Shown here one piece after another: positions 1 through 6,978 of a stretch of 10,507 nt of DNA; the first letter of the stretch is position 1; each line of letters begins with the position of its first letter. Origin of the DNA: an uncultured Clostridia bacterium. Lineage in GTDB: Bacteria; Bacillota; Clostridia; Saccharofermentanales; Saccharofermentanaceae. The position numbers and the translations under genes were made by a program. The DNA lies in assembly GCA_946545505.1 (NCBI GenBank), contig CAMNNN010000032.1, forward strand, positions 1-10,507. The letters are read 5' to 3'. A model generated the notes under the pieces. That model had not been told where the DNA came from. It searched no databases and saw only the letters and a list, made by a program, of their open reading frames with translations.

Positions 1-2
1 GT

Positions 3-665
3 GAGGCACTTGCAGGAGAGAAGAAGATCGGAATCGATGATGATGTAGTAAGAACAATCACAGCTAAGATCAAAGAAGTATCCGACCTGGGTGTTCAGGT
101 AGCTATCGTAGTAGGCGGCGGAAACTTCTGGAGAGGAAGATCATCAGAGAAGATGGACCGCGTTACGGCTGACCATATGGGTATGCTCGCGACTCTTATG
201 AATTCACTCGCACTCTCTGACGCACTTGAGCAGCATGGAGCAGTTACGAGAGTTCTCTCGGCTATCGATGTAAGACAGATGGCTGAGCCTTATATCAGAA
301 AGAGAGCTGTACGTCACCTTGAGAAAGGAAGAATCGTTATCTTCGCATGCGGAACAGGTAATCCCTATTTCTCGACAGATACAGGTGCTGCATTAAGAGC
401 TACTGAAATCGGTGCCGACATCTTCCTTAAGGCTACAATGGTTGACGGCGTTTATGATAAGGATCCTAATAAGTATCCGGATGCAGTCAGATACGAGAAG
501 GTTACTCATGATGAAGTCTTGAGTTCCAACCTTAAGGTTATGGATGCAACTGCAGCTGCTCTTTGCAGAGACAATAAGACAAAGATCTATGTGTTCTCCA
601 TGGAAGATCCTGATAATATCGTCAGAGTCGTTAAGGGAGAGAATATCGGAACACTCGTAGAATAA
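3..665 (+). CDS. pyrH: UMP kinase (uridylate kinase), 5' end missing
   Basis: Cytosolic enzyme that phosphorylates UMP to UDP with ATP, in de novo pyrimidine nucleotide synthesis. The frame is open from the left edge, so the true start lies outside the window; the first visible residues [12 protein letters not shown] match the family's conserved SGEAL region, so only about 10 to 15 residues are missing. An internal ATG at 153 is not the start, because the conserved [10 protein letters not shown] segment (bases about 105-140) lies upstream of it. Other amino-acid-kinase hallmarks are DHMGMLAT, the [17 protein letters not shown] segment, [17 protein letters not shown] and LKVMDATA. The visible part is 220 residues; the family is usually about 235 to 245. 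It sits 22 bases before frr, the usual neighbour in Bacillota. Bacterial UMP kinases are typically hexamers regulated by GTP and UTP; that is family knowledge, not visible here. Confidence 0.97.
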   Translation, partial: EALAGEKKIGIDDDVVRTITAKIKEVSDLGVQVAIVVGGGNFWRGRSSEKMDRVTADHMGMLATLMNSLALSDALEQHGAVTRVLSAIDVRQMAEPYIRKRAVRHLEKGRIVIFACGTGNPYFSTDTGAALRATEIGADIFLKATMVDGVYDKDPNKYPDAVRYEKVTHDEVLSSNLKVMDATAAALCRDNKTKIYVFSMEDPDNIVRVVKGENIGTLVE

Positions 666-673
666 TTACCATT

Positions 674-680
674 AGGAGGG
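674..680 (+). promoter_or_regulatory. Shine-Dalgarno of frr
   Basis: AGGAGGG lies 7 bases before the ATG at 688. Two ATG codons stand in tandem (688 and 691); the spacing favours 688, while 691 would leave 10 bases and remains possible. The two products would differ by one methionine. Confidence 0.8.
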
Positions 681-687
681 TATAACA

Positions 688-1257
688 ATGATGATCGAGA
701 TCACAAAGGCTGATTATGAGAAGGTAGAAGAGAAGATGCAGAAGTCTATCGACAATCTGCAGGAGAATTTTAATTCAATCCGTGCAGGACGTGCCAATCC
801 TCACGTTCTTGATAAGATTATGATCGACTATTACGGCACACCTTCTCCTATCAACACTGTTGCAAATATCCAGGTTCCTGAGGCAAGAATGATCACAATC
901 CAGCCCTGGGATGCATCTAATCTCAAGGAAATCGAGAAAGCTATCCAGTCTTCCGACCTCGGCATCAATCCTACTAACGACGGTAAGATGTTGAGACTCG
1001 TTTTCCCTATGCTTACGGAGGACAGACGTAAGGATCTTGTTAAGCAGGTTAAGACTTACGGTGAAGAGGCTAAGGTAGTTATCAGAAACGTAAGACGTGA
1101 CTGCATCGATAAGATGAGAGCCGCCAACAAGAAGAAGGAGCTTACTGACGATTCTCTGAAGGAGTACGAGGAGCAGGTACAGAAGATCACAGACAAGTAC
1201 ATCAAGAATGTTGATGATACCTGCGCTAAGAAGGAAAAGGAACTGATGGAGATCTGA
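688..1257 (+). CDS. frr: Ribosome recycling factor
   Basis: Cytosolic factor that, with EF-G, splits the post-termination ribosome so that subunits can be reused. The product is 189 residues, close to the usual 185. Conserved family segments are in order: IRAGRANPHVLD (about 31-42), YYGTPSPINTVANIQVPEAR (48-67), IQPWD (71-75), IEKAIQSSDLGINPTNDGK (82-100), LTEDRRKDLVKQ (109-120), IRNVRRD (132-138) and a C-terminal helix with QKITDKYI and KEKELMEI. The first and last parts form the long three-helix bundle, the middle the small beta domain. It follows pyrH by 22 bases with a strong ribosome binding site. Its TGA stop (1255-1257) overlaps the ATG of uppS by one base, suggesting translational coupling. 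Confidence 0.98.
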   Translation: MMIEITKADYEKVEEKMQKSIDNLQENFNSIRAGRANPHVLDKIMIDYYGTPSPINTVANIQVPEARMITIQPWDASNLKEIEKAIQSSDLGINPTNDGKMLRLVFPMLTEDRRKDLVKQVKTYGEEAKVVIRNVRRDCIDKMRAANKKKELTDDSLKEYEEQVQKITDKYIKNVDDTCAKKEKELMEI

Positions 1258-2021
1258 TGGCTGTACTCGGTAACAGTAAGAAGACTTATGACACGACGGG
1301 GCTTAAAGTCCCCGTCTCTTTAGGCGTGATAATGGACGGCAACGGCAGATGGGCCAAGAAGAGGCTGCTGCCGAGAAGCGCCGGCCACAGAGCAGGCGCT
1401 GAGAATCTTAAGGAACTGTGCCGTAACTGCGGAAGATACGGCGTTAAGTATCTTACGGTTTATGCCTTTTCCACTGAGAACTGGGCCCGCCCCGAGGACG
1501 AAGTGCATCAGCTGATGGAGCTTTTCGTCGAGTTCTTCGAGAGGTATGACCCGGAGCTTGCCGAGGAAGGAATACGTGTAAGATTCACGGGTGATATCGA
1601 TGCTCTGCCAGAGAAGGTCAGACTGACGATTGCCGAAGGGGAGGAGCGCTCCAAGAACAGACAGAAGATGCAGCTTATCGTTGCCATGAATTACGGCGGC
1701 AGACGTGAGATTGAGAATGCCGCACGTAAGGTTGCACAGAAAGTAAAAACGGGTGAGATAGAGCCTGAGCAGATTACGGAGCAGATGCTCTCGGATAATA
1801 TGTATCTGCCTGATGTTCCCGATCCCGAGCTTATTATCAGACCGAGCGGTGAGTTCAGAATATCTAACTTCCTTTTATGGGAGTGCGCATATTCGGAATT
1901 CTGGATATCGGATACACTCTGGCCTGACTTCGGATATGAAGAACTGACACAGGCTTTCAAGGACTTCGCGGGAAGAGACAGACGCTTCGGCGGATTGTCT
2001 GCCAAGGAGGAGAAATCTTGA
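1257..2021 (+). CDS. uppS: Undecaprenyl diphosphate synthase (cis-prenyltransferase)
   Basis: Condenses IPP units onto farnesyl diphosphate in cis to make C55 undecaprenyl diphosphate, the carrier lipid for peptidoglycan and other wall polymers; acts at the inner face of the membrane. The 254-residue product carries the family motifs in order: MDGNGRWA (26-33, with the essential Asp27), GHRAGAENL (43-51), YAFSTENWARP (69-79), NYGGRREI (145-152), then RPSGEFRISNFLLW (195-208) and LWPDF (221-225). The segment RPSGE is usually RTSGE or RTGGE, so one Thr is replaced by Pro beside the conserved Arg195. The ATG overlaps the frr stop as TGATG; GGAG at about 1248-1251 is a plausible ribosome binding site. 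Its own 3' end contains the ribosome binding site of cdsA. Assignment to C55 rather than another chain length is by context. Confidence 0.96.
   Translation: MAVLGNSKKTYDTTGLKVPVSLGVIMDGNGRWAKKRLLPRSAGHRAGAENLKELCRNCGRYGVKYLTVYAFSTENWARPEDEVHQLMELFVEFFERYDPELAEEGIRVRFTGDIDALPEKVRLTIAEGEERSKNRQKMQLIVAMNYGGRREIENAARKVAQKVKTGEIEPEQITEQMLSDNMYLPDVPDPELIIRPSGEFRISNFLLWECAYSEFWISDTLWPDFGYEELTQAFKDFAGRDRRFGGLSAKEEKS
2004..2010 (+). promoter_or_regulatory. Shine-Dalgarno that fixes the TTG start of cdsA
   Basis: AAGGAGG lies inside the last codons of uppS, 7 bases before TTG at 2018. The TTG overlaps the uppS stop codon as TTGA. The translation from TTG, RQRVITGIIFT, matches the usual CdsA beginning (short basic stretch, then RVITG and the first membrane helix), so TTG is preferred over any later ATG. 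Confidence 0.85.
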
Positions 2022-2899
2022 GACAGAGGGTAATCACCGGAATCATATTTACAATAGCCGTGTTGGCTTTTGTTGTGCCGTCATACTGGTTAAGTCCTCT
2101 TATGCTCGTGTTCGGCATTATCGTGGGCTCCGTGTCAATGTATGAACTTATCAGAGCATTCTCTGAAGGCGGATACAGACCTAACAGTTTCCTGGTAGCT
2201 ATAGGCGGTGTAACCACCATTCTTATAGCTCTTGTATCGTTCTTCCAGGGAACCGGAATCCTTGTCGCACTTGCATTGTATCTGCTGATTATGGTCCCTT
2301 ATTGCCTTGCTTGCCTGATACTTCCTTCCGTAATAGATAAGGAGAATCACTTAACTAACGGAGCCATAACGGCGATGATCGTTCTGTATGTAACTTTCCC
2401 GCTGTTCTGTCTTGCGGTGCTTTCAATGCTCGCACCGAACGGATGGTTCTATATGGTGCCTGCACTGTTCGCGGCATGGGTATCTGATGTCTGCGCTTAC
2501 TTCGTAGGCGTTACTCTCGGCAAGCACAAGATCGTTCCGCATTTAAGTCCAAACAAGACATGGGAAGGATGTATAGGCGGCGCAGTCGGATGCGCTTTTG
2601 TAATAATGATCTACTTCGGCATCCTTTATTATGTCGAGCTCGGAGATTATACGGTCAACATCGCAGTATTCTGTTCGCTGGCATTTATCCTCGGATTCGC
2701 GATGTCTGTAATGAGTCAGCTCGGTGACTGGCTCGCATCACTCATCAAAAGAATGTGCGGCATCAAGGATTACGGTGATCTGTTCCCCGGACACGGAGGT
2801 ATGCTTGACCGCTTTGACAGTGCTTTCTTCACGATCCCGATGGGCGTTTTGCTGGCATTATTCGCAGTTCTCCTGACTCAGGCAGGAATAGCGGGTTAA
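2018..2899 (+). CDS. cdsA: Phosphatidate cytidylyltransferase (CDP-diacylglycerol synthase)
   Basis: Integral membrane enzyme that joins CTP and phosphatidic acid to give CDP-diacylglycerol and pyrophosphate, the branch point for bacterial phospholipids. The 293-residue product is very hydrophobic, with about eight or nine predicted membrane segments spread from residue 4 to 288. The family signature is complete near the C-terminus: S241-LIKR-(4)-KDYGDLFPGHGGMLDRFD ending about residue 267, with the metal-binding Asp residues. A second conserved region, FAAWVSDVCAYFVG then SPNKTWEG, lies at 151-184. The start is TTG with a strong ribosome binding site, overlapping the uppS stop by four bases, so the two are probably translationally coupled. 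dxr follows after four bases. Family membership is secure. Confidence 0.96.
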   Translation: MRQRVITGIIFTIAVLAFVVPSYWLSPLMLVFGIIVGSVSMYELIRAFSEGGYRPNSFLVAIGGVTTILIALVSFFQGTGILVALALYLLIMVPYCLACLILPSVIDKENHLTNGAITAMIVLYVTFPLFCLAVLSMLAPNGWFYMVPALFAAWVSDVCAYFVGVTLGKHKIVPHLSPNKTWEGCIGGAVGCAFVIMIYFGILYYVELGDYTVNIAVFCSLAFILGFAMSVMSQLGDWLASLIKRMCGIKDYGDLFPGHGGMLDRFDSAFFTIPMGVLLALFAVLLTQAGIAG

Positions 2900-2903
2900 A
2901 ACG

Positions 2904-4079
2904 ATGAGAGTATTATCCGTTCTAGGTTCCACCGGTTCTATCGGTACACAAACACTTGAAGTTGTAAGACAAAACCCGTCTGACTTTAAGGTTGTCTCAT
3001 TAACATGCTCTTCGAATATCAATCTTCTCTATGAACAGATACTCGAGTTTAAACCTTTGTGCGTCTCGGTCTTTGATGAGGCTAAGGCACTCGAACTTGA
3101 GAAGAGACTTAAGCAGGAACATCCTGATCTTAATGTCGATGTATACCATGGCGTTGAAGGTGACGTGACATGCGCCGTAATGCCCGAGTCTGATACTGTT
3201 CTCGGTGCTATCGTCGGCGTCGCCGGATTGAAGCCTACTTATGAGGCTATATTAAGGGGCAAGGATATTGCTCTTGCCAACAAGGAGACACTTGTGGCAG
3301 GCGGTGACATCGTCATGCCTCTTGTTAAGCAGATGGGAGTAGAACTCCTGCCCGTTGACTCTGAACACTGTGCTATCTGGCAGTGCCTATGGGGCGAAAA
3401 GAAGGAGAACCTTGACCGCATACTCATCACAGCTTCGGGCGGCCCGTTCAGAGGCTACAGCCGTGAGCAGTTGCAGGGCGTGACGGTTGAGAAGGCTTTG
3501 CAGCATCCCACCTGGAAGATGGGAGGCAAGATCACAATCGATTCTTCAACAATGATGAACAAAGGTCTTGAGGTTATCGAGGCATCTCATCTGTTTGATA
3601 TCGATGTCGATCATATAGATGTGGTTGTTCATCCACAAAGCGTGATTCATTCCATGATCAGACTTCGCGACGGTTCGGTATTAGGTCAGATGGGCAAACC
3701 TTCGATGATCCTGCCGATAATGGTTGCTCTTTACTATCCGGAAAGAGGTCCGAGACTTCTGGAGGAATTCGACCCGTTCGATCCCAAGTGCTGCAATCTC
3801 ACTTTCTCGAAATGCGATACCAATGCTTTCGGTCTTCTTGATCTGGCTTATGATGCGGGCCGTAAGAAGGGACTTCTTCCCGCGGTTATGAATGCTGCTA
3901 ATGAGGCGGCCGTAGGCGCATTCCTTGACGGTAAAATATCATTCCTTGATATAGAGAGTACGGTTGAGTCCGTATACAGTGAATTCGAGAACAGAAACGT
4001 ATTTGAATTCTCGATCGACGATATCCTTGAAGTAAGCCGTGAGTCTTATATCAAGGCGAAGGAGATCCTTGGATTATGA
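2904..4079 (+). CDS. dxr: 1-deoxy-D-xylulose 5-phosphate reductoisomerase
   Basis: Cytosolic NADPH-dependent enzyme that rearranges and reduces DXP to 2-C-methyl-D-erythritol 4-phosphate, the first committed step of the MEP isoprenoid pathway; it is the target of fosmidomycin. The 391-residue product has the nucleotide-binding loop GSTGSIG (8-14), ALANKETLV (123-131), metal ligands in VDSEH (Asp152, Glu154) and Glu223 within MMNKGLE, the substrate loop HPTWKMGGK (201-209), Ser214, Asn219 and Lys220, HPQSVIHSM (243-251) and MNAANEAAV (329-337). All catalytic positions I can align are present, so it should be active. The ATG lies 4 bases after the cdsA stop with only a weak upstream purine run, suggesting reliance on coupling. 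Its stop overlaps rseP as ATGA. Confidence 0.97.
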   Translation: MRVLSVLGSTGSIGTQTLEVVRQNPSDFKVVSLTCSSNINLLYEQILEFKPLCVSVFDEAKALELEKRLKQEHPDLNVDVYHGVEGDVTCAVMPESDTVLGAIVGVAGLKPTYEAILRGKDIALANKETLVAGGDIVMPLVKQMGVELLPVDSEHCAIWQCLWGEKKENLDRILITASGGPFRGYSREQLQGVTVEKALQHPTWKMGGKITIDSSTMMNKGLEVIEASHLFDIDVDHIDVVVHPQSVIHSMIRLRDGSVLGQMGKPSMILPIMVALYYPERGPRLLEEFDPFDPKCCNLTFSKCDTNAFGLLDLAYDAGRKKGLLPAVMNAANEAAVGAFLDGKISFLDIESTVESVYSEFENRNVFEFSIDDILEVSRESYIKAKEILGL

Positions 4080-5431
4080 GTGTCTGGAGTATTGTAGTTG
4101 CTATATTGATGTTAGGCCTTCTCGTGACAGTTCACGAGTTAGGACACTTCTGGGTAGCGAGACTTCTTAAGATCAAAGCTTATGAAGTATCGATTTTTGT
4201 AGGACCTAAACTTGTAGACTGGCGTAAGAATGATGTTGAGTACTCTATCAGAGCACTTCCGTTCGGCGCTTATGTCAGATTCACCGATTATGATGAGAAC
4301 GGCAATGTAGTTGTATCTGACGATCCTGACCTTCTTATCAATTCGCCCCGATGGAAGAGACTGCTTGTAGCTTTGGCAGGTCCTTTTATGAATATGGTCC
4401 TCGGAGTTGTCATATTCTCAGTCATGTTCTGCATATCAGGATACGCTACTCTTACCGTAGGTAATATCATTAACGGCTCGCAGCTGGCGGAAGTTTACCT
4501 TAACGAGCAGACTCCTTTCGAGATCGGTGACACGATCGTGAAGATCAACGGCGACAGAGTCTTCACGGCTTACGACTATATGTATGAGACGGAGAGCGGT
4601 GTTCCTTCGCTCGAGCCTATTACTCTTACACTTGAATCACGTGCCACGGGCGACCTTTATGACGTGCAGCTTAATCCTCAGGTAGAGCAGCGTCCGATGA
4701 TAGGAATTGTTCATTACCCCGATATCAACGAGAAGTACAACGGCTGGGAGATCTATTCCGTATATGAAGGCCAGAATAACGGCAATCCCATACTCGAGCC
4801 CGGCGATTTCCTTACCAAGGTCGACGGCAAGAGTGTTACCGACGATGACTTTGAGGAGTACCTGAGTACGCTTACCGAAGGCGATACGATGACTCTGACT
4901 TATTACCGTAACGGCGTTGAGTATGAAGAAGAATGTATCAAGACGATGATCACTTATACCAACGAGAGAGGTCCTATTCTGCTGGCGTATGATGTTACCG
5001 GCGTAAGGACTTTCCTTGGTGCGGTTAAGACGGCTTGCCTTATGCCGTGCACTATTGTAAACGTAAGTATCAGATCAATCGGTGATGTGTTCGAGGGACA
5101 GGAAGAGGTATATAACATGGTATCCGGTCCCATCGGAATGACGACCGTCGTATCTGATGTAGTAGATGATGTTGATGATTCAGTAAAAGACAAGGTTATG
5201 ACCGTTGTCGAGATGGCCGGTATTATCTCGATTGGTCTCATGTTTACCAATCTGCTTCCCATACCGGGTCTTGACGGCGTTCAGGTTATACTTATTGTAG
5301 TGGAAATGATTATGGGCCATCCTTTGTCGAAGAAGAGTGAGGGTGTAATCAATGCGGTCGGATTTGTTCTGCTGATCTGCCTTGTTATATTCGCTTTCGC
5401 GTCCGACATTATCAGGATAATACTTGAATAG
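4076..5431 (+). CDS. rseP: Site-2 intramembrane zinc metalloprotease (RseP/RasP type)
   Basis: Polytopic membrane protease that cuts substrates within or near the bilayer. Relatives (RseP of E. coli, RasP of Bacillus) cleave anti-sigma factors, leftover signal peptides and some division proteins; the substrate here is unknown. The 451-residue product starts with a membrane helix carrying the zinc motif HELGH (20-24). The third ligand region is NLLPIPGLDG (392-401, Asp400) in a C-terminal helix, after SGPIG (350-354). Between lie two regions that read like PDZ domains, about 125-205 (with IGDTIVKINGDRV) and about 222-292 (with EPGDFLTKVDGKSV). The usual PxGGYV segment before the second helix reads PFGAYV (62-67). 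The ATG overlaps the dxr stop; AAGGAG at 4059-4064 is a rather distant ribosome binding site. The dxr-rseP pairing is typical of Bacillota. Confidence 0.94.
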   Translation: MSVWSIVVAILMLGLLVTVHELGHFWVARLLKIKAYEVSIFVGPKLVDWRKNDVEYSIRALPFGAYVRFTDYDENGNVVVSDDPDLLINSPRWKRLLVALAGPFMNMVLGVVIFSVMFCISGYATLTVGNIINGSQLAEVYLNEQTPFEIGDTIVKINGDRVFTAYDYMYETESGVPSLEPITLTLESRATGDLYDVQLNPQVEQRPMIGIVHYPDINEKYNGWEIYSVYEGQNNGNPILEPGDFLTKVDGKSVTDDDFEEYLSTLTEGDTMTLTYYRNGVEYEEECIKTMITYTNERGPILLAYDVTGVRTFLGAVKTACLMPCTIVNVSIRSIGDVFEGQEEVYNMVSGPIGMTTVVSDVVDDVDDSVKDKVMTVVEMAGIISIGLMFTNLLPIPGLDGVQVILIVVEMIMGHPLSKKSEGVINAVGFVLLICLVIFAFASDIIRIILE

Positions 5432-5439
5432 GAGCGCTT

Positions 5440-6978
5440 ATGGCTAAGAGTCTGGTTGCTGTTATAGATATCGGTTCGTTGACCGCCCGTCTTAAGATCT
5501 ATGAAATCGGTTCGAAGGGAACTCCGAAGGAGATCGAGACCGTAAGAATGTTCACTTCACTGGGAACAAGAAGTTATGTGTCAGGTTTTATTGAGGCCGA
5601 GCAGCTTGAGGAGATCTGCGACTGCTTAAGAGCCTTCGATATTAAGTGCAAGGAGTACAGGATATCGAGAGTATTGTGTGTCGCGACAAGCGCCCTTCGT
5701 GACGCCAGAAACCGCGATGTTATTGTAGAACAAATAAGGATCAGAACAGGGTTCCGTATTGAGGTTATTGATAACTCGATGGAGAGGTTCTATCAGAATA
5801 TGGCCGTTCGTGAATCCATGCCGGAGTTCAGGAATATCATCAAGGAAGGTACGATGATCCTTGATATCGGCGCAAGTTCACTGCAGGCGACGGTTTATGA
5901 TAAGTCGGATTTCATATTCTCCCAGAACATGGTACTCGGATCGCTCCGTATTTATGAGATGCTTTCTGATCTTCAGTCCAAGACGACTCACTATGAAGAT
6001 GTTCTGCAGGAGTTTATAGCTCAGGATCTTGACGATTATCACGCTGTGGAACCTAAGGGAATCGTATATAAGAGCCTCGTCGCTTTCGGCGGCGAATTGG
6101 GATTCATGAAAAGACTTCTCAACATTACTCCGAATGAGAATTCGATACTTACCAAGGCACAGTTCCTTGAAGTATATGATTATCTGTTTAAGAACACTCC
6201 GCAGGATCTGTCTTTGAATGACCATATCCCCACTAATATTGCTCCGCTGCTTCTTCCGTCGGCAATGATCATTAAGAATATGCTTGAGTACACCGGAGTT
6301 GATACGGTATATCTGCCGCAGGCATCTTTGTCTGACGGTATTATCTACAATTACTGCTCGAAGTACTCCGGATATAAGCTTGCGATGAAGCCTGAGGACG
6401 ATCTTATCAGAGCTGCACGTAATGTTGCTAAGCGATATAAGTCTCACAAGAAGCATATCGAATTCGTCGAGAATACGGCGATGGATATATTCGATGCTTC
6501 TGCCAAGATCACGGGCCTTACCAACAGAGATAAGCTGCTCCTGCGTTTGTCAGCTATTCTTCATGAGTCGGGGAAGTTCGTGCATGCGCGCGCACATAAT
6601 GATGCGGCTTATGCTCTCATTAAGTACACCGATCTCATCGGTTTGAATTCCGAGGAGCTTGATATAGTTGCACTTGTGGTCAGGCTCTATCCGAAGCAGA
6701 ACCCGTATGAGAATAATTACTATCAGAAACTCAATCCCGCGAAGAAGGTTCTGGTTTCCAAGCTTACCGCCATCCTTCGTATCGCGGATGCACTCGATGC
6801 TTCACATAAGCAGAAATCAAAGAAAATCACCGTCCAGCTTGACCCCGAGAGCCTTCACATCTCCTGCGGCAGTTCCGAGGACATGTCTTTCGAGATGTGG
6901 TCTTTCGAGCACAGGAGCGGGCTTTTCGAAGAGGTTATCGGCATTAAGCCCGAGCTTCGCATAAGGAGGACACTGTAA
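5440..6978 (+). CDS. Divergent Ppx/GppA-family protein with C-terminal HD-like domain
   Basis: Canonical family members hydrolyse polyphosphate from its ends or convert pppGpp to ppGpp. The 512-residue product has the two-part ASKHA-type fold at about 1-310 and an HD-like helical domain at about 318-512. Visible family marks are VIDIGS (8-13), VATSALRDARN (81-91), DIGASS (142-147), FGGELG (216-221), LSDGIIYNY (297-305), LHESGKFV (374-381) and LRIADALDASHKQ (446-458). Key motifs are altered: IDIGSLTARL instead of IDxGSNSxRL, DIGASSLQ instead of DxGGGSTE, and IEVIDNSMER instead of a typical ISGxEEA. Hydrolytic activity is therefore doubtful, though Glu115 may align with one catalytic glutamate. 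From memory, some clostridial relatives next to ppk carry GGGSIQ, so the variant may be a subfamily trait. The ribosome binding site TAGGAG includes the rseP stop; its own stop overlaps ppk1 as TAATG. A role in polyphosphate turnover or sensing is inferred from the neighbour. Confidence 0.85.
   Translation: MAKSLVAVIDIGSLTARLKIYEIGSKGTPKEIETVRMFTSLGTRSYVSGFIEAEQLEEICDCLRAFDIKCKEYRISRVLCVATSALRDARNRDVIVEQIRIRTGFRIEVIDNSMERFYQNMAVRESMPEFRNIIKEGTMILDIGASSLQATVYDKSDFIFSQNMVLGSLRIYEMLSDLQSKTTHYEDVLQEFIAQDLDDYHAVEPKGIVYKSLVAFGGELGFMKRLLNITPNENSILTKAQFLEVYDYLFKNTPQDLSLNDHIPTNIAPLLLPSAMIIKNMLEYTGVDTVYLPQASLSDGIIYNYCSKYSGYKLAMKPEDDLIRAARNVAKRYKSHKKHIEFVENTAMDIFDASAKITGLTNRDKLLLRLSAILHESGKFVHARAHNDAAYALIKYTDLIGLNSEELDIVALVVRLYPKQNPYENNYYQKLNPAKKVLVSKLTAILRIADALDASHKQKSKKITVQLDPESLHISCGSSEDMSFEMWSFEHRSGLFEEVIGIKPELRIRRTL
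6963..6969 (+). promoter_or_regulatory. Shine-Dalgarno of ppk1
   Basis: AAGGAGG lies 8 bases before the ATG at 6978, inside the last codons of the Ppx-like gene. It supports the upstream start and hence the long basic N-terminal tail of PPK1, rather than the internal ATG at 7101. Confidence 0.8.

Noticed and set aside
153..155. ATG at 153 as the start of pyrH
   Set aside because: The same frame is open to the left edge and encodes the conserved EALAG and [10 protein letters not shown] segments, so the gene is truncated by the window, not short.
5878..6456. Minus-strand open frame (192 codons) opposite the Ppx-like gene
   Set aside because: It lies wholly inside a conserved-family gene on the other strand and its composition (Ile, Leu and Arg rich) is that of a shadow frame.
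6422..6964. Plus-strand open frames in another phase within the Ppx-like gene, suggesting a possible frameshift
   Set aside because: The main frame runs without break through the HD-like domain to the overlap with ppk1 and keeps family motifs throughout, so there is no frameshift.
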